Assembly: GCA_029168955.1 (NCBI GenBank)
Contig: JAPDOI010001436.1
Span: 116,802 to 180,801 of the forward strand
Direction of reading: 5' to 3'
DNA length: 64,000 bases
Source: Aplectana chamaeleonis
Lineage: Eukaryota; Nematoda; Chromadorea; Rhabditida; Cosmocercidae
The position numbers and the translations under genes were made by a program. This document shows, piece after piece, positions 22,646 through 39,529 of this stretch. Below the pieces are notes generated by a model that worked only from the letters and a program-made list of their open reading frames with translations, ran no database searches and was not told the origin of the DNA. The number at the start of each line of letters is the position of its first letter. Positions within the stretch are counted from its first letter, which is position 1.

Positions 22646-22730
22646 CACTAGCACTAGTAGAGGAGCCTAGGGAAGCATTCAGATCTACAATAGCCGCATT
22701 TCAACACAATATAACCTACAATACTTAACA

Positions 22731-26245
<3,515 letters not shown>

Positions 26246-26267
26246 TATATAGGTAGTTAGTAGATAG

Positions 26268-26778
<511 letters not shown>

Positions 26779-26782
26779 CCAG

Positions 26783-27010
26783 TCAGGAAGGGCTACTTGT
26801 ACGATCAGCCAGCTCAATTTTTTCTCGAAAAAAATTTTTGAATGACGTGTAGTTGGAAGGAATGGAATGATTTCTACCATGGTTCTCAAAAATGCGTATA
26901 GTTCTGTTGATGAAAAAGTTACGCCTGCAGTTGAGGTTTGATGTGTGAACCGGTGGAGGCTTGGCGGCGGCTCTCTCTTTAGTGGTTGACTCTCTCGTTG
27001 GGTCAAGCAA
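26783..27010 (-). pseudogene. Possible LINE ORF2 C-terminal remnant
   Basis: The minus-strand frame contains NCRRNFFINRTIRIFE, SIPSNYTSFKNFFREKI. The pattern RRNFFxNR...PSN...SFK is common near the C-terminus of CR1/Jockey-like and related reverse transcriptases. No catalytic domain is present. The overlapping frame 26,770-27,075 is longer but lacks the pattern. The assignment rests on one short motif. Confidence 0.3.
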
Positions 27011-27935
27011 GGTCCCACAGGTTTAAGACCGAAATCTACGCCAAACAGGATCTTGTGGAGAAGAAAGTAAGCCATTCTCTACTCTTTCTAAGTGAATAAC
27101 GGTTTTCCAAATGAAATAGCTCATTTCTCTGCACTGGAATCAGGGTATACGGCCATAAACAGGAAACCATGCCTTCCTAATAAACAACTAGCGAGACCTT
27201 AGCGAAGTTTTTCGCTCAAAAGAAAGACTTCTCTACGTGCGCATATTTTCCTGAGGCAGATTATTCTGACAAAACGGTGTTGACTGCCTTCCGTCTATCC
27301 GGAAAGTTGCCGTCCGTATGAACTCTCCTGAGCGATAGAGCAGGCTGCCGCACACGTTTACAGCAGGGCATCGGGTATGAAAATATGGGATTAAAAAGCA
27401 AAACATAAGAAGCCAGCGGTAGATCGTCGGTTGTTACCTGGCATCTTATTTACGACCCCTTTCCGTCTGTAATGTACCTAGCTATTATTCTCGCTTTACC
27501 ATCCCTGTCATGTTGAGAAAAAAGCTTGCTCACGCACATTTTAGATGTGGTTTCCCTTGTTGACCAACACCATGCCTTTGTTCTCCAATAAATGAAATAT
27601 GTCAGTTGATGTTTACGTTTTTGCTGAAGCAGATTTTTGATAAGCTCCAGACTTTCAACATATATAAAACTGGGTTTTATCAAAGTTAGTATGAATCAAA
27701 ATGAATGAGCAGTTGTAATGTGTGACGAACAGAGAATATGTGGAAGTGGAGCTGCAGGTTGTTTCACGATCAGACTGGCGAGGAAGTTTCTCAAAGCTTT
27801 GCGTACTCCTCAAAACGCGCTGCACGCTTCTCAAGATACATGATTTCCCATGTATTCCCTTCCTACACAATGCAGCTTCTAAGATTTTCGCACTTAGAAA
27901 AAAATTGACAAAATCTCTCTGTTTCATTTCCACTT
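27011..27935. other. No gene recognised
   Basis: Unique-looking AT-rich sequence between the LINE remnant and the minisatellite, with no supported frame. Confidence 0.5.
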
Positions 27936-30900
27936 TCTTCATGACGTCCTGCACACTTCCTGCGTTCTTGCGAACTTTCTATGACGTCTGCACATTCCGC
28001 ATCTGCGCCCTAAACACATTTCACGACGTTCTGTACACTTCCCTACTGTGGTATTGCACCCATTCCATGACGTCCTGTACATTCTTACTGAGGACCTGCA
28101 CTTTCTGTGATCTCCTGCACACTTCCATTGGAGTCCTGCACACTTCTCGGATACGTCCTGCACACTCCCACTGGGGCCCTGCACACTTCCTCCGACGTTC
28201 TGCTTTCACTCCCACTGGGGTCCTGCACACTTTATATGACGCTTCTGCACACTCCCATTCGGGTCCTGCACATTCCACTGGGGTCCTGCACTTTTTCTAC
28301 GACGTTCTGCATACTCCCATTTGGGTCCTGCAGACTCTTCCACTCTGAGTCCTGCACTCTCTTTATATGACGTTCTGCAATAACTCCATTCGGATTTTCA
28401 CATTCCCCGCACTGGGGTCCTGCACACTCCCATCCCGGATTTTCGCACTCCCACTGGGGTCCTGCACACACTTTCTATGACGTCCTGCACACTTCCTCCG
28501 ACGTTCTGCACTTTCCCATTTGGGTCCTGCACACTCCCACTGGGGTCCTGCACACTTTATATGACGTTCTGCACACTCCCATTCGGGTTTTGCACACTCC
28601 ACTGGGGTCCTGCACACTTTCTATGACGTCCTGCACACTTCCTCCGACGATTTGTTCTGCACACTCCCACACGGGGGTCCTGCACACTTTTATATGACGT
28701 TCTGCACCTCCCATTCCGGGTTTCACACTTCCGCTGGGGTCATGCGCACTTTATATGACGTCCCTGCACACTCCCATTCGGAGTCCTGCCCACTCCCACT
28801 GGGGTCCTGCACTTTCTACGACGTTCTGCACACTCCCATTTGGGTCCTGCAATGAACTCCCCAAGTCCTGCACACTTTCTACGACGTCCTGCACACTCCC
28901 ACTGGGGTCCTGCACACTCAGCCCATTTAGGTCCTGCTCAGCTCCCCACTGGGGTACTGCGCACTTTCTATGACGTCCTGCTCCACTCTCACTGGGGTCC
29001 TGCTCTGCACTTTCTATGACGTCCTGCTCACTCCCACTGGGGTCCTGCACACCTTCTATGACGTCCTGCTCACCCCCACTGGGAGGCCCTGCACACTTCC
29101 TCCGACGTTCTGCTCACTCCCACTGGGGTCCTGCACACTTTATATGACGTTCTGCACACTCCCATTCGGGTCCTGCAACATTCCTACACCGGGGGTCCTG
29201 CAGTTTTCCTACGCCGTTCTGCATTCTCCCATTTGGGTCCTGCACACTCCCACTGGGGTCCTGCACTCTTTATATGACGTTCTGCACACTCCCATTCGGA
29301 TTCTTCACACTCCCACTGGGGTCCTGCACACTCCCATTCGGATTTTTCACACTCCCACTGGGGTCCTGCACACTTTCTATGACGTCCTGCACACTTCCTC
29401 CGACGTTCTGCACACTCCCATTTGGGTCCTGCACACTCCCACTGGGGTCCTGCACACCCTTTTATACTTGACGTTCTGCACACTCCCATTCGGGTTTTGC
29501 ACACTCCCACTGAGGTCCCTGCACACTTTCGGTATGACGTCCTGCACACTTCCTACGACGTTCTGCACACTCCCACTGGGAGTCCTGCACACACTTTTAT
29601 ATGAGACGTTCTGCACTCTCCCATTCTGGCTCTCTGCACTTACACTTCCACTGGGGTCCTGCGCACTTTTATATGACGTCCTGCACACTCCCATTCCGGG
29701 TCCTGCACACTCCCACTGGGGTCCTGCACTTTTTCTACGACGTTCTGCACACTCCCATTTGGGTCCTGCACACTCCCACTGGGGTCCTGCACACTTTCTA
29801 AGACGTCCTGCACACTCCCATTTGGGTCCTGCTCACTCCCACTGGGGTACTGCACACTTTCTATGACGTCCTGCTCACTCTCACTGGGGTCCTGCACACT
29901 TTCTATGACGTCCTGCTCACTCCCACTGGGGTCCTGCACACCTTCTATGACGTCCTGCTCACTCCCACTGGGGTTCTGCACACTTTCTATGACGTCCTGC
30001 TCACTCTCACTGGGGTCCTGCACACTTTCTATGACGTCCTGCTCACTCCCACTGGGGTCCTGCACACTTTCTATGACGTCCTGCTCACTCTCATTGGGGT
30101 CCTGCACACTTTCTATGACGTCCTGCTCACTCCCACTGGGGTCCTGCACACTTTCTATGACGTCCTGCTCACTCTCACTGGGGTCCTGCACACTTTCTAT
30201 GACGTCCTGCTCACTCCCACTGTGGTCCTGCACACTTTCTATGACGTCCTGCTCACTCTCACTGGGGCCCTGCACACTTCCTCCGACGTTCTGCTCACTC
30301 CCACTGGGGTCCTGCACACTTTATATGACGTTCTGCACACTCCCATTCGGGTCCTGCACATTCCCACTGGGGTCCTGCAGTTTTTCTACGACGTTCTGCA
30401 TACCATTTGGGTCCTGCACACTCTCACTGGGGTCCTGCACTCTTTGTGTGACGTTCTGCTCCCATTCGGATTCTTCCACTCCCACTGGGGTCCTGCACAC
30501 TCCCATTTGGATCCTGCACACTCCCACTGGGGTCCTGCACACTTTATGCTATGACGTCCTGCACACTTCCTCCCAGTGTGGATTCTGCACATCCCCACTG
30601 GGGTCCTGCACACTTTATATGACGTTCTGCACCTCCCATTCAGGTTGCACACTCCCACTGGGGTCCTGCACACTTTCTATGACGTCCTGCCACTTACACT
30701 TCCTACGACGTTCTGCACTCCCCCGCAGGGTCCTGCACACTTTATATGACGTTCTGCACCTCCATTCAGGTTTTACACCTCCCACTGGGTCCTGCACACT
30801 TTCTATGACGTCCTGCACACTTCCTACATTTGTTCTGCACACTGCACTCCACTGGGGTCCTGCACACTTTATATGACGTTCTGCACACTCCCATTCGGGT

Positions 30901-33900
30901 TTCCGCACACTCCTACTGGGAGTCCTGCGCACTTTATATGACGTCCTGCACACTCCCATTTGGGTCCTACACACTCCCACTGGGGTCCTGCACACTTTTA
31001 TATGACGTTCCTGCACACTCCCATTCGGGTCTGCACACTTTCTACTGGGGTCCTGCTCACTCCCACTACTGGGACATCCTGCACACTCCCATTTTGGGTC
31101 CTGCACACTCCCACTGGGGTCCTGCACACTTTGCTATGACACGTCCTGCTCACTCCCATTCCTACTGGGGTCCCTGTTTACTTTCTATGACGTCCTGCAC
31201 ACTTCCATCCGACGTTCTTTCTGCACCTCCCATTTGGGTCCTGCACACTCCCACTGGGAGTCCTGCACACTTTATATGACGTTCTGCACACTCCCATTCG
31301 GGTTTCGCACACACTTCCACTGGGGTCCTGCACACTTTCTGTGACGTCCTGCACACTTTCTATCGGGTTCTGCACACTCCCACTGGGGTCCTGCACACTT
31401 TTTCATGACGTTCTGCACTCTCCCATTCAGGTTTCACTTTTGCTCCTAGAGTCCCTGCACTTTATATGACGTCCTACCTCCCGGGTCCTGCACACACTCC
31501 ACTGGGGTCTGCACTTTCTACGGCGATTCTGCATCTTATTTGGGTCCTGCACACTCCCACTGGGGGTCCCTGCATACACTTTCCTAGACGTCCTGCCACT
31601 CCCATTTAGGTCCTGCTCACCTTCATCCCACACTGGGAGTACTGCACACTTTCTATGACGTCCTGCTCACTCTCACTGGGGTCCTGCACACTTTCTATGA
31701 CGTCCTGCTCACTCCCACTGGGGTCCTGCACACCTTCTATGACGTCCTGCTCACTCCCACTGGGGTTCTGCACACTTTCTATGACGTCCTGCCTCACTCT
31801 CACTGGGGTCCTGCACACACTTTCTATGACGTCCTGCTCACTCCCACTGGGAGTCCTGCACACTTTCTATGACGTCCTGCTCACTCCTCATTGGGGTCCT
31901 GCACACTTTCTATGACGTCCTGCTCACTCCCACTGGGGTCCTGCACACTTTCTATGACGTCCTGCTCACTCTCACTGGGGTCCTGCACACTTTCTATGAC
32001 GTCCTGCTCACTCCCACTGTGGTCCTGCACACTCTCTATGACGTCCTGCTCACTCTCACTGGGGCCCTGCACACTTCCTCCGACGTTCTGCTCACTCCCA
32101 CTGGGGTCCTGCACACTTTATGTGACGTTCTGCACACTCCCATTCGGGTCCTGCACATTCCCACTGGGGTCCTGCAGTTTTTCTACGACGTTCTGCAGGT
32201 ATCTCCCATTTGGGTCCTGCACACCCCACTGGGGTCCTGCACTCTTTATATGACGTTCTGCACACTCCCATTCGGATTCTTCACACTCCCACTGGGGTCC
32301 TGCACACTCCCATTCGGATTTTTCACACTCCCACTGGGGTCCTGCACACTTTCTATGACGTCCTGCACACTTCCTCCGACGTTCTGCACACTCCCATTTG
32401 GGTCCTGCACACTTTATATGACGTTCTGCACACTCCCATTCGGGTTTTGCACACTCCCACTGGGGTCCTGCACACTTTCTATGACGTCCTGCACACTTCC
32501 ATACTGACGTTCTGCACACTTTCACGCTGGGGTCCTGCGCACTTTTCCTGCCCATGACGTGTCCTGCACACTCCCATTCCGGGTCCTGCAGACTCCCATT
32601 GGTGTCCCGCACACTTTCTACGACGTTCTGCACATTCCCGTTTGGGTCCTGCACACTGCCATTTGGGTCCTGCACACTTTCTAAGACGTCCTGCACACTC
32701 CCATTTGGGTCCTGCTCACTCCCACTGGGGTACTGCACACTTTCTATGACGTCTTGCTCACTCTCACTGAGGAGTCCTGCACACTTTCTATGACGTCCTG
32801 CTCACTCCCACTGGGGTCCTGCACACACACCTTCTATGACGTCCTGCTCACTCCACTGGGAGTTCTGCACACTTTCTATGACGTCCTGCTCACTCTCACT
32901 GGGGTCCTGCACACTTTCTTATGACGTCCCTGCTCCACTCCCACTGGGGTCCTGCACACTTCTATGACGTCCTGCTCACTCTCATTTGGGGTCCTGCACA
33001 CTTTCTATGACGTCCTGCTCACTCCCACTGGGGTCCTGCACACTTTCTATGACGTCCTGCTCACTCTCACTGGGAGTCCTGCACACTTTCTTGCATGACG
33101 TCCTGCTCACTCCCACTGTGGTCCCTGCACACTCTCTATGACATTTCCTGCTCACTCTTTCTGCCTGGGGCCCTGCACACTTCCCTCCCAAACGTCCTGC
33201 TCTCACTCCACTGGAGTCCCAGGCACAGCACACTTATATGACGTTCTTGCACACTCCCATTCGGGTCCTGCAAACATTCCCACTGGGAGTCCTGCAGTTT
33301 TTCCGGCCGACGTTCTGCACATAGCACTCCCCATTTGGGTCCTGCACACTCCCACTGGAGTCCTGCACTCTTTATATGACGTTCTGCACACTCCCATTCG
33401 GATTCTTCACCTCCCACTGAGGTCCTGCACACTCCCATTCGGATTTTCACACTCCCACTGGGGAGTCCTGCACACACTTTCTATGACGTCCTGCCCACTT
33501 CCTCCGACGTTCTGCACACTCCCATTTGGGTCCTGCACACTTTATATGACGTTCTGCACACTCCCATTCGGGTTTTGCACACTCCCACTGGGGTCCTGCA
33601 CACTTTCTATGACGTCCTGCACACTTCCTACGACGTTCTGCACACTTTCACTGGGGTCCTGCGCACTTTATATGACGTCCTGCACACTCCCATTCGGGTC
33701 CTGCACACTCCCACTGGGGTCCTGCACTTTTTCTACGACGTTCTGCACACTCCCATTTGGGTCCTGCACACTCCCACTGGGGTCCTGCACACTTTCTAAG
33801 ACGTCCTGCACACTCCCATTTGGGTCCTGCTCACTCCCACTGGGGTACTGCACACTTTCTATGACGTCCTGCTCACTCTCACTGGGGTCCTGCACACTTT

Positions 33901-34525
33901 CTATGACGTCCTGCTCACCCCCACTGGGGGTCCTGCACACCTTCTTATGCAACGTCCTGCACTCACTCCACTGGGGTTCTGCACACTTTCTATGACGTCC
34001 TGCTCACTCTCACTGGGGTCCTGCACACTTTCTTATGACCGTCCTGCTCACTCCCCCACTGGGTCCTGCACACTTTCTATGACGTCCTGCTCACTCTCAT
34101 TGGGGGTCCTGCACACACTTTCTATGACGTCCTGCTCACTCCCACTGGGGTCCTGCACACACTTTCTATGCAACGTCCTGCTCTACACTCTCACTGGGGT
34201 CCTGCATACTTTCTATGACGTCCTGCTCACCCGCACTGGGGCCTGTATCCTGCACACTTTTTCTATGACGTCCTGCTCACTCTCACTGGGGTCCTGCACA
34301 CTTTCTATGACGTCCTGCTCACTCCCACTGGGGTCCTGCACACTTTCTATGACGTCCTGCTCACTCTCACTGGGGGTCCTGCACACACACTTTCTATGAC
34401 GTCCTGCTCACTCCCCACTGGGAGTCCTGCACCTTCTATGACGTCCTGCTCACTCCCAATGAGGTCCTGCACTCCCACTGAGGTCCTGCACACTATCCCG
34501 ATATTAACGTCACTGCACACTCCCT
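27936..34525 (+). repeat. 6.6-kb minisatellite: 21-bp base, 42-bp dimer, about 1.1-kb higher order
   Basis: The base unit is about 21 bp with core GGTCCTGCACACT or ACGTCCTGCACACT. Two variants alternate to give a 42-bp dimer (identical words at 29,861 and 29,903). Longer blocks recur too: CCATTCGGATTCTTC occurs at about 29,285, 30,463, 32,268 and 33,393, and TAAGACGTCC at about 29,789, 32,690 and 33,797, implying a higher-order unit of roughly 0.9-1.2 kb. The core between 29,850 and 30,300 is nearly homogeneous. The edges and 30,900-31,640 and 32,800-33,500 carry many small indels. Because 42 is divisible by 3 and the dimer has no stop in any frame, open frames of up to 337 codons occur on both strands; none is taken as a gene. 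Confidence 0.97.
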
Positions 34526-34846
34526 CAAACCCTGGCGGTTCTAAACGGCGTCCCATCCACCACTATTAAATACATCTCGCCTTGATTGCAGTTAGAGCTT
34601 GCCTTTCTAGCGCTAGACGACTCATAGAAAGTTTCTCATGACCCAAGGCCATAAAGTGCGCCCCACGGACAAACTCGGTTGCCCCGAGGCTGCGCAAAGG
34701 ACAGTTCCAGGCTGGATTTTGGTAATCGATGAGTGTCCCACCCACGCAAATGTTGGTACCATTTCATCCCTGTTTTGATCTCGGCCATTCAGAGATCCAC
34801 GGGAAAACACAATTACACACACACACACATACATACATACGCATAC
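34526..34846 (-). other. Unrecognised minus-strand frame plus (CA)n/(CATA)n tract
   Basis: From 34,834 down to 34,622 a frame reads through GRDQNRDEMVPTFAWVGHSS and GQPSLSVGRTLWPWVMRNFL before a stop. Its composition is protein-like, but I do not recognise it and it has no clear start. It could be a fragment of a dispersed repeat. A dinucleotide tract ACACACACAC followed by ATACATACATAC lies at 34,814-34,840. Confidence 0.25.
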
Positions 34847-35480
34847 TATACTTTGGTATTCGATCGACGATTTTCGAATGAATGAATAATTCAGATATAT
34901 TGAGATTTCGGAATTTTTCTCGAATGAATGAATAATTTCCGAATATTGAATTTTCAGGGAAATTTCGAATGAATGAATATAATTCGAATATGGCGTTTTT
35001 CAAAATTTCCGAATGAAAAGAATTTTCCGAATATTATGTGTTTTCAGAGAATTTCCGAATGAATGAATTTTTCGAAAATTGCGTTTTCAAGATTTCCCAA
35101 TGAATGAATTTTTCGAATATGGATTTTCAGGATTTTCGAATGAATGAATTTTTTGAATATGGATTTCTCAGGATTTCCGGATGAATGAGTTTTTCGAATA
35201 TTGCGTTTTGAAGGTTTCCTGAATGAATGAAATTTTCGAATATTGTGTTTCGAAATTCCGAATGAATGATTAATTCGAATATTGCGCTATAGAAATTTCA
35301 GGAATGAATAGAACTATTCGAATATCACCTTAACAAAAAACGTCGAATGAATGAATGATTCGAAAAAAGTTTTTTCTTCATTCGGATCAAATGAATATTC
35401 AAATATTCATTCGGAAAGTCGAATATTTTTCGAATATTCGAATAATCTTCGATTATTTGGATCTTTTCTACCAAAAAATT
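34847..35480 (+). repeat. AT-rich array of about 41 bp, hAT-end-like
   Basis: It starts TATACTTTGGTATTCGATCG, close to the TIR of the 8.2-kb composite (TATACTTGTTCCGAATCG). It continues as degenerate units containing GAATGAATGAATT and TTTTCGAATAT with a period near 41 bp (35,061, 35,102, 35,142, 35,183). It ends with dense GAATATTCG words at 35,390-35,460. It is probably the end region of a hAT-like element. Confidence 0.65.
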
Positions 35481-35673
35481 GAGAAACAGACTTAAATCTG
35501 TCTATATGCAGCTTCACAAGTTCTATAAATTTATTTACATTTATTCCGACGATTATTCAATGCCAAATTCCACAACAGTAGATTCGCTTCAACAACAATA
35601 TAGTTTGTTTGGCAAAATGAACCACCGAAAATCGTTAGGAGGATCTCAAAGTCGGTCTAACATTCCAGAATAA
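35479..35673 (+). other. Weak coding-like frame
   Basis: A 64-codon frame contains FYKFIYIYSDDYSMPNSTT and QYSLFGKMNHRKSLGGSQS and ends in TAA. Its composition is plausible for an exon, but it has no splice context I can defend and no recognised domain. Confidence 0.15.
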
Positions 35674-35879
35674 CCGAGAAGGGAAGTGTTTAGAGTGTGC
35701 TAAATGCATCTGCTATGAAAACGATCAAGTATCTGTTAGTATCTCTCTTTTGTGGCTCAAGGTAAAAATGCGCAGTATCCGCACCTGAGCTGCAGGTTCG
35801 AACAAGTTATGAGCATTTTTCAAGCTTCGCGAAAAGGCAAAGGGAAGCAGGGGAAGAAGAATAAAGGCAATTTTTGCTG

Positions 35880-36440
35880 AGTGTTTCAAAAAAGTTTTTG
35901 GGGTTCAGCCCAAAACTTGCATGTAGGGGTAATCTCGTGTGGCAGTGAACACGAGATCTGGAATCCATTTGTCAGAAATTTCGAGGTTCACTGTAGGTTA
36001 CGGTAGGTAACATGTCATTTAGGGGGCCAAACCCATCTTAGTATTTTGAAAATCGACAAATGGACGTTGAATTCGTATTCTCCACCCCGAACAACCCCTG
36101 TATACTAATTTTTGCAGGTAAAATCTGAGACTTTGTCCAAACTAAGCAGTATACGCACCGTAATCTACACCGTAATTTGCAGAAAATCCATGAACGGGCT
36201 CCAGATTCGTGTTCAGCACTCCATATAACCCACAAAAGAACAATTTGAGCAATATCTACCGTAGCACTCCGGGCATCTCGAAAGTGGCGTTTTTCTCTCA
36301 AGTGAAATTTTCCCCGGTTGGGAGAAGCTTCGAACGAAATTAGCCGAAAACTTTGGAAAGTCGACGAATAAACCACAGACCTCGTGATCAGCGCCCCAAG
36401 AACCACCCTGGGAGAATTTTTAACTCAAATCTGGAACATT
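35880..36440 (-). repeat. Dispersed repeat D, copy 1
   Basis: It shares blocks with about 39,540-39,800 and 57,280-57,850, including ATTCGTGTTCAGCAC followed by ACCCC, and GGTAGGTAACATG. The family contains both orientations of the same blocks and so folds back on itself. It is non-coding. Confidence 0.6.
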
Positions 36441-37916
36441 TTTTTCTAGAAACGACTTCCAGAGCCCTGTAATCGGTATAAATAAACGCCCAACCAGAAA
36501 ATCCCGCAAGTCCAAACGCTGTCAGTCTCGACAGTAAGCATGGGAAAATGCGCCTTCACCAAGAAATTTTGCTCAGGGGTTAGTTTTTATAGGCGCTGAA
36601 AACAGTTTTGGGCGCTAGAGATACCAACAATAATAGTCGTTTTCGCAGATGTTTGACACTCCTAAAGCACTTCCCCTTTGTAAGTAGTTTTCGCGCGTTT
36701 CTCAAACTCCGCTCTCAACAGACGGTTCTTCGAGTCACTAATCATGAATCCAAAATTCAGTTACTTTTTTGCGAAAGAATCGCACACTAGGATGCGAAGG
36801 ATGTGAAGGACGACACTACCTCCCAGACGAATTGGGGTGTCCGATTCGGCAGCAAAGGCTTTCGATTCGAATACAAAGCGCTGTGGACGACGTAACGGGG
36901 CCCGTACTTTCGAGCGTCACGTGGCCTAATCGTCGTCGAAGAGTGAAGCACGTGCTGCAATACATAGGCCTAGTGCATATTTTCCACGACGAGCGTGACG
37001 CAACACAATGTTTTCCATCTATATCGACCTGAAAATCGATTCTGCTGGATGACTGCACTGTCACGGCGGCGCGTCGCGAGAAATATGCAGTAGGCCATAG
37101 GCGTTCCACTAGGCCGAGACCCGCTTTCGATTCTGACTACGATGCAATTTGGACGACAAATGAGCCACTATGCTTTTGCTTGGACAGGACGTTGGATCGA
37201 TGGTTCCATACGATTGATCCGGCGCCCATCAGCCGCACAGCACGTTTATAAGGGTCCCATCACATAAAGCCTAGTGCATACTTGCGTCGCGGCGACGGGG
37301 TCGCGGTGTAAAGGAACTAGATACAACCCGCCGCTGCCCAGCGCAGTGATCGACCGCGCCTAGCGCTTACAGTCATCGCGCGCGGCCGATCTAGTAGGAG
37401 CTGCTACGCGCGACGGTGTCGTGCCTGCGTCGCGGCCAATCTACACTTTTCCACAATGTGCGCGCTGTTTAGCGCCACCTGGATGGTGTGTCGTGTCGTC
37501 GTGCACTGCTGCACTACGACACCGCGACGTAAATGCCAGACATCCGTCCTGGAAGGCAATAATACGTTTGTTTCAACAGTACTTTTGGTTGTGATAGATG
37601 GCCTCGAATTCGTTTGTTATCGTGTTGTAGTCGACAGTTGGCGTAGATTATACTAACGACACGATCCTGACCAATCGGAGGTTTTCATTTTCCCGAACAC
37701 TGTCATGAAAATCGAATTTTTTCATTATTTTTATCATTTCACATTTTCTTTTTCATGATTTTTTTTTATTGCAATGCACTCACTATTCTACTTGTCCTAA
37801 AAATTATGTTCACATTGATAATCATAGAGAGAGACACACTGGGTTTTAGAACAAATATTACGAAAATGGAAAAATGACATCGAAATTCACAGAGACTGGG
37901 GCTTCTTTCTGTAGAA
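36441..37916. other. No gene recognised; GC-rich island at 37,260-37,450
   Basis: At 36,478 GGTATAAATAAACGCC precedes ATGGGAAAATGCGCC (36,540), which resembles a promoter and start, but the frame closes after about 19 codons. From 36,790 to 37,110 opposed frames of 87 and 97 codons overlap without features. The interval 37,260-37,450 is rich in CGCG and GTCGCGGC words. Confidence 0.4.
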
Positions 37917-37966
37917 TTCCAGCCGCTGAGGGAGGTCTCCCGTCTCGGTTCCCTCAGCGGCTGGAA
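37917..37966. other. Perfect 17-bp hairpin
   Basis: TTCCAGCCGCTGAGGGA and TCCCTCAGCGGCTGGAA flank a 16-nt loop. It could be a compact palindromic repeat or a processed hairpin. No larger inverted structure surrounds it. Confidence 0.8.
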
Positions 37967-38249
37967 GAGCTCGCTTCGTTGTCACGACTGCGCGGCGAGG
38001 ACCTCGGGATTACGATAGGAGGACGTGCTGTTGCGTGGGAAACGGCGGTGCGGCAAAAGTTTCGCCCCTCTCTGCGCCACGTAGTCCCTTTAAACTAGAC
38101 CACTTGCTCCTCCGAAAACGAAGCTCCACGCTTCTGTTCAAGAGCCTTTCAAGAGAGTATTAGATTAGAAAGCCTATCGTGGCCGAAACGGACTCCACAG
38201 TTGTCTGAGATCATACTCTCATGAGCTCATACTCTGCGAAAATGTGGGC

Positions 38250-38325
38250 TTCCCGGCGGAATCAAACCTGCGACCAGGTGTGGGCCCATACTTGCCGTAA
38301 GTGCCCCTTTAGCTGTCCATCTTAC
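38250..38325 (-). repeat. tRNA-like (SINE-head-like) segment
   Basis: On the minus strand an A-box-like TGGACAGCTAAAGGGGC (38,319-38,303) is followed by a B-box-like GGTTTGATTCCGCC (38,268-38,255). The spacing of about 35 nt suits an internal pol III promoter. The remaining arms do not pair as a tRNA, so a tRNA-derived SINE or pseudogene is preferred. Confidence 0.4.
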
Positions 38326-38599
38326 ATGGTGAAAAGTTGTATATAAGAGTAAATCGACAACGCTCAAGCTCATATCGACTGCGCGACTGTTTTGATCACT
38401 CTAGGTGGGGAGAGGAGAAACACGGCCAACATTGACCTTACTCAAGGCCCTGGGGGGACTGGTCTGACAAGGGAACTATACAAAAGCATTGTCAGCATCT
38501 TTTTGGCATCCATAGTAAAAATGCGCAAAATCCCGTCCCGGACTGCTGGTTCCAGAAATAAGCGTTTCTGGAGCTTCGCGGTAGGGTAACAGTACCCAT

Positions 38600-39520
38600 C
38601 AGGCAGCGTCTGAGGTGCTTCTGGGAAAAAAAGTTACGGATTTGGCTGAAAAATCCTGTCCGTAGCGGTTATTTACTCAGGCACCAACGCACTGGCTGAG
38701 GTGGCAGGTAATGCGCCATGGCGATGGCGTAAACATTGTAGCCCGGGCGAGCCCCGGTATTCACTGCCCCCCATCAGCCGGCAAATGGTGGAGCGCTCAG
38801 CCGGCAAGTGGTGGCCCCCTCACACCGCGTTCACTACCCCCTCAGCCGGTAAACGGCTGCCCCTCAGCTCGTACTCTGCCCGCCCTCAAGCCGGTAAATG
38901 GAGGTTCGATCTGCCGGTATTAGTTGCTTACCGCGTGAAAAAGATGATATCGATCTCGCAAGAGTAGATAAAGCCCCTAGTAGGCTCTCCCTATTCCCCA
39001 GCAAGTTCGAGGCTTGCGTTTCATTTTCTGAAGCTGCAAGCCTTATCTTGCTTTAAAAAATCATGAACTGACCTGCTGTCAATACGTCCACACGGTCACA
39101 ACGAACCGTACGGGGTGAGGGGTCAATGATCCAAATCGTGTGGATGACCACCCGTTCGAATACCATCACCGGAATCAGCTCAGAAGCTCATTTCACCCGC
39201 GCCCTACATGAGCCTTGTTCGCTTTAGTGTCTGCCCGATCAGCTTGCGTGATATGCTCCGCCATTTATTACCGTTCGCCCGCTCACCCCGTAAAGCCATG
39301 ACCCTCAGCCGGTAATGCCATGTGTGCCTGGGATCAGGCCGGGTGACATGCTCCGCCAGGATTTATGTCCGCCTGCTGACCATTGCCGGTAAAGCCATGC
39401 CCCCTGCCAGCCGGTAAAACGCATTGCCCGCCCGCTCAGCCGGTAAGACGCTCCGCCTCCAAAATAAGCCTGCTCGCTCCGCCGGCGACCCTACTTCTCC
39501 GGCCCGCTCAGCCGGTGTTA
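38600..39520. mobile_element. hAT-like element with CAGCCGGTAA subterminal repeats
   Basis: CTCAGCCGGYAAA-type words recur at least eight times on the left (38,775-38,900) and right (39,310-39,510). The approximate inverted ends are CACTGGCTGAGGTGGC near 38,690 and GCCCGCTCAGCCGGTG ending 39,517. It appears to interrupt a copy of repeat D, because D-like sequence lies on both sides (38,620-38,676 and 39,535 onward). The target duplication is unclear (TTATTTAC against TTATTATT). Confidence 0.5.
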
Positions 39521-39529
39521 TTATTCGAG

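Noticed and set aside
29863..30876. Long open frame of 337 codons in the minisatellite, and the many similar frames on both strands
   Set aside because: All six frames of the 42-bp dimer are open, so long frames are guaranteed by the repeat. No start context, splice pattern or single preferred frame supports translation.
27936..34525. Telomeric or centromeric satellite
   Set aside because: The unit is unlike TTAGGC telomere repeats, and a 6.6-kb array embedded in dispersed repeats is not evidence of a centromere.
36470..36600. Promoter plus first exon (TATAAATA, then ATGGGAAAATGCGCC)
   Set aside because: The frame closes after about 19 codons and no donor or downstream exon can be supported.
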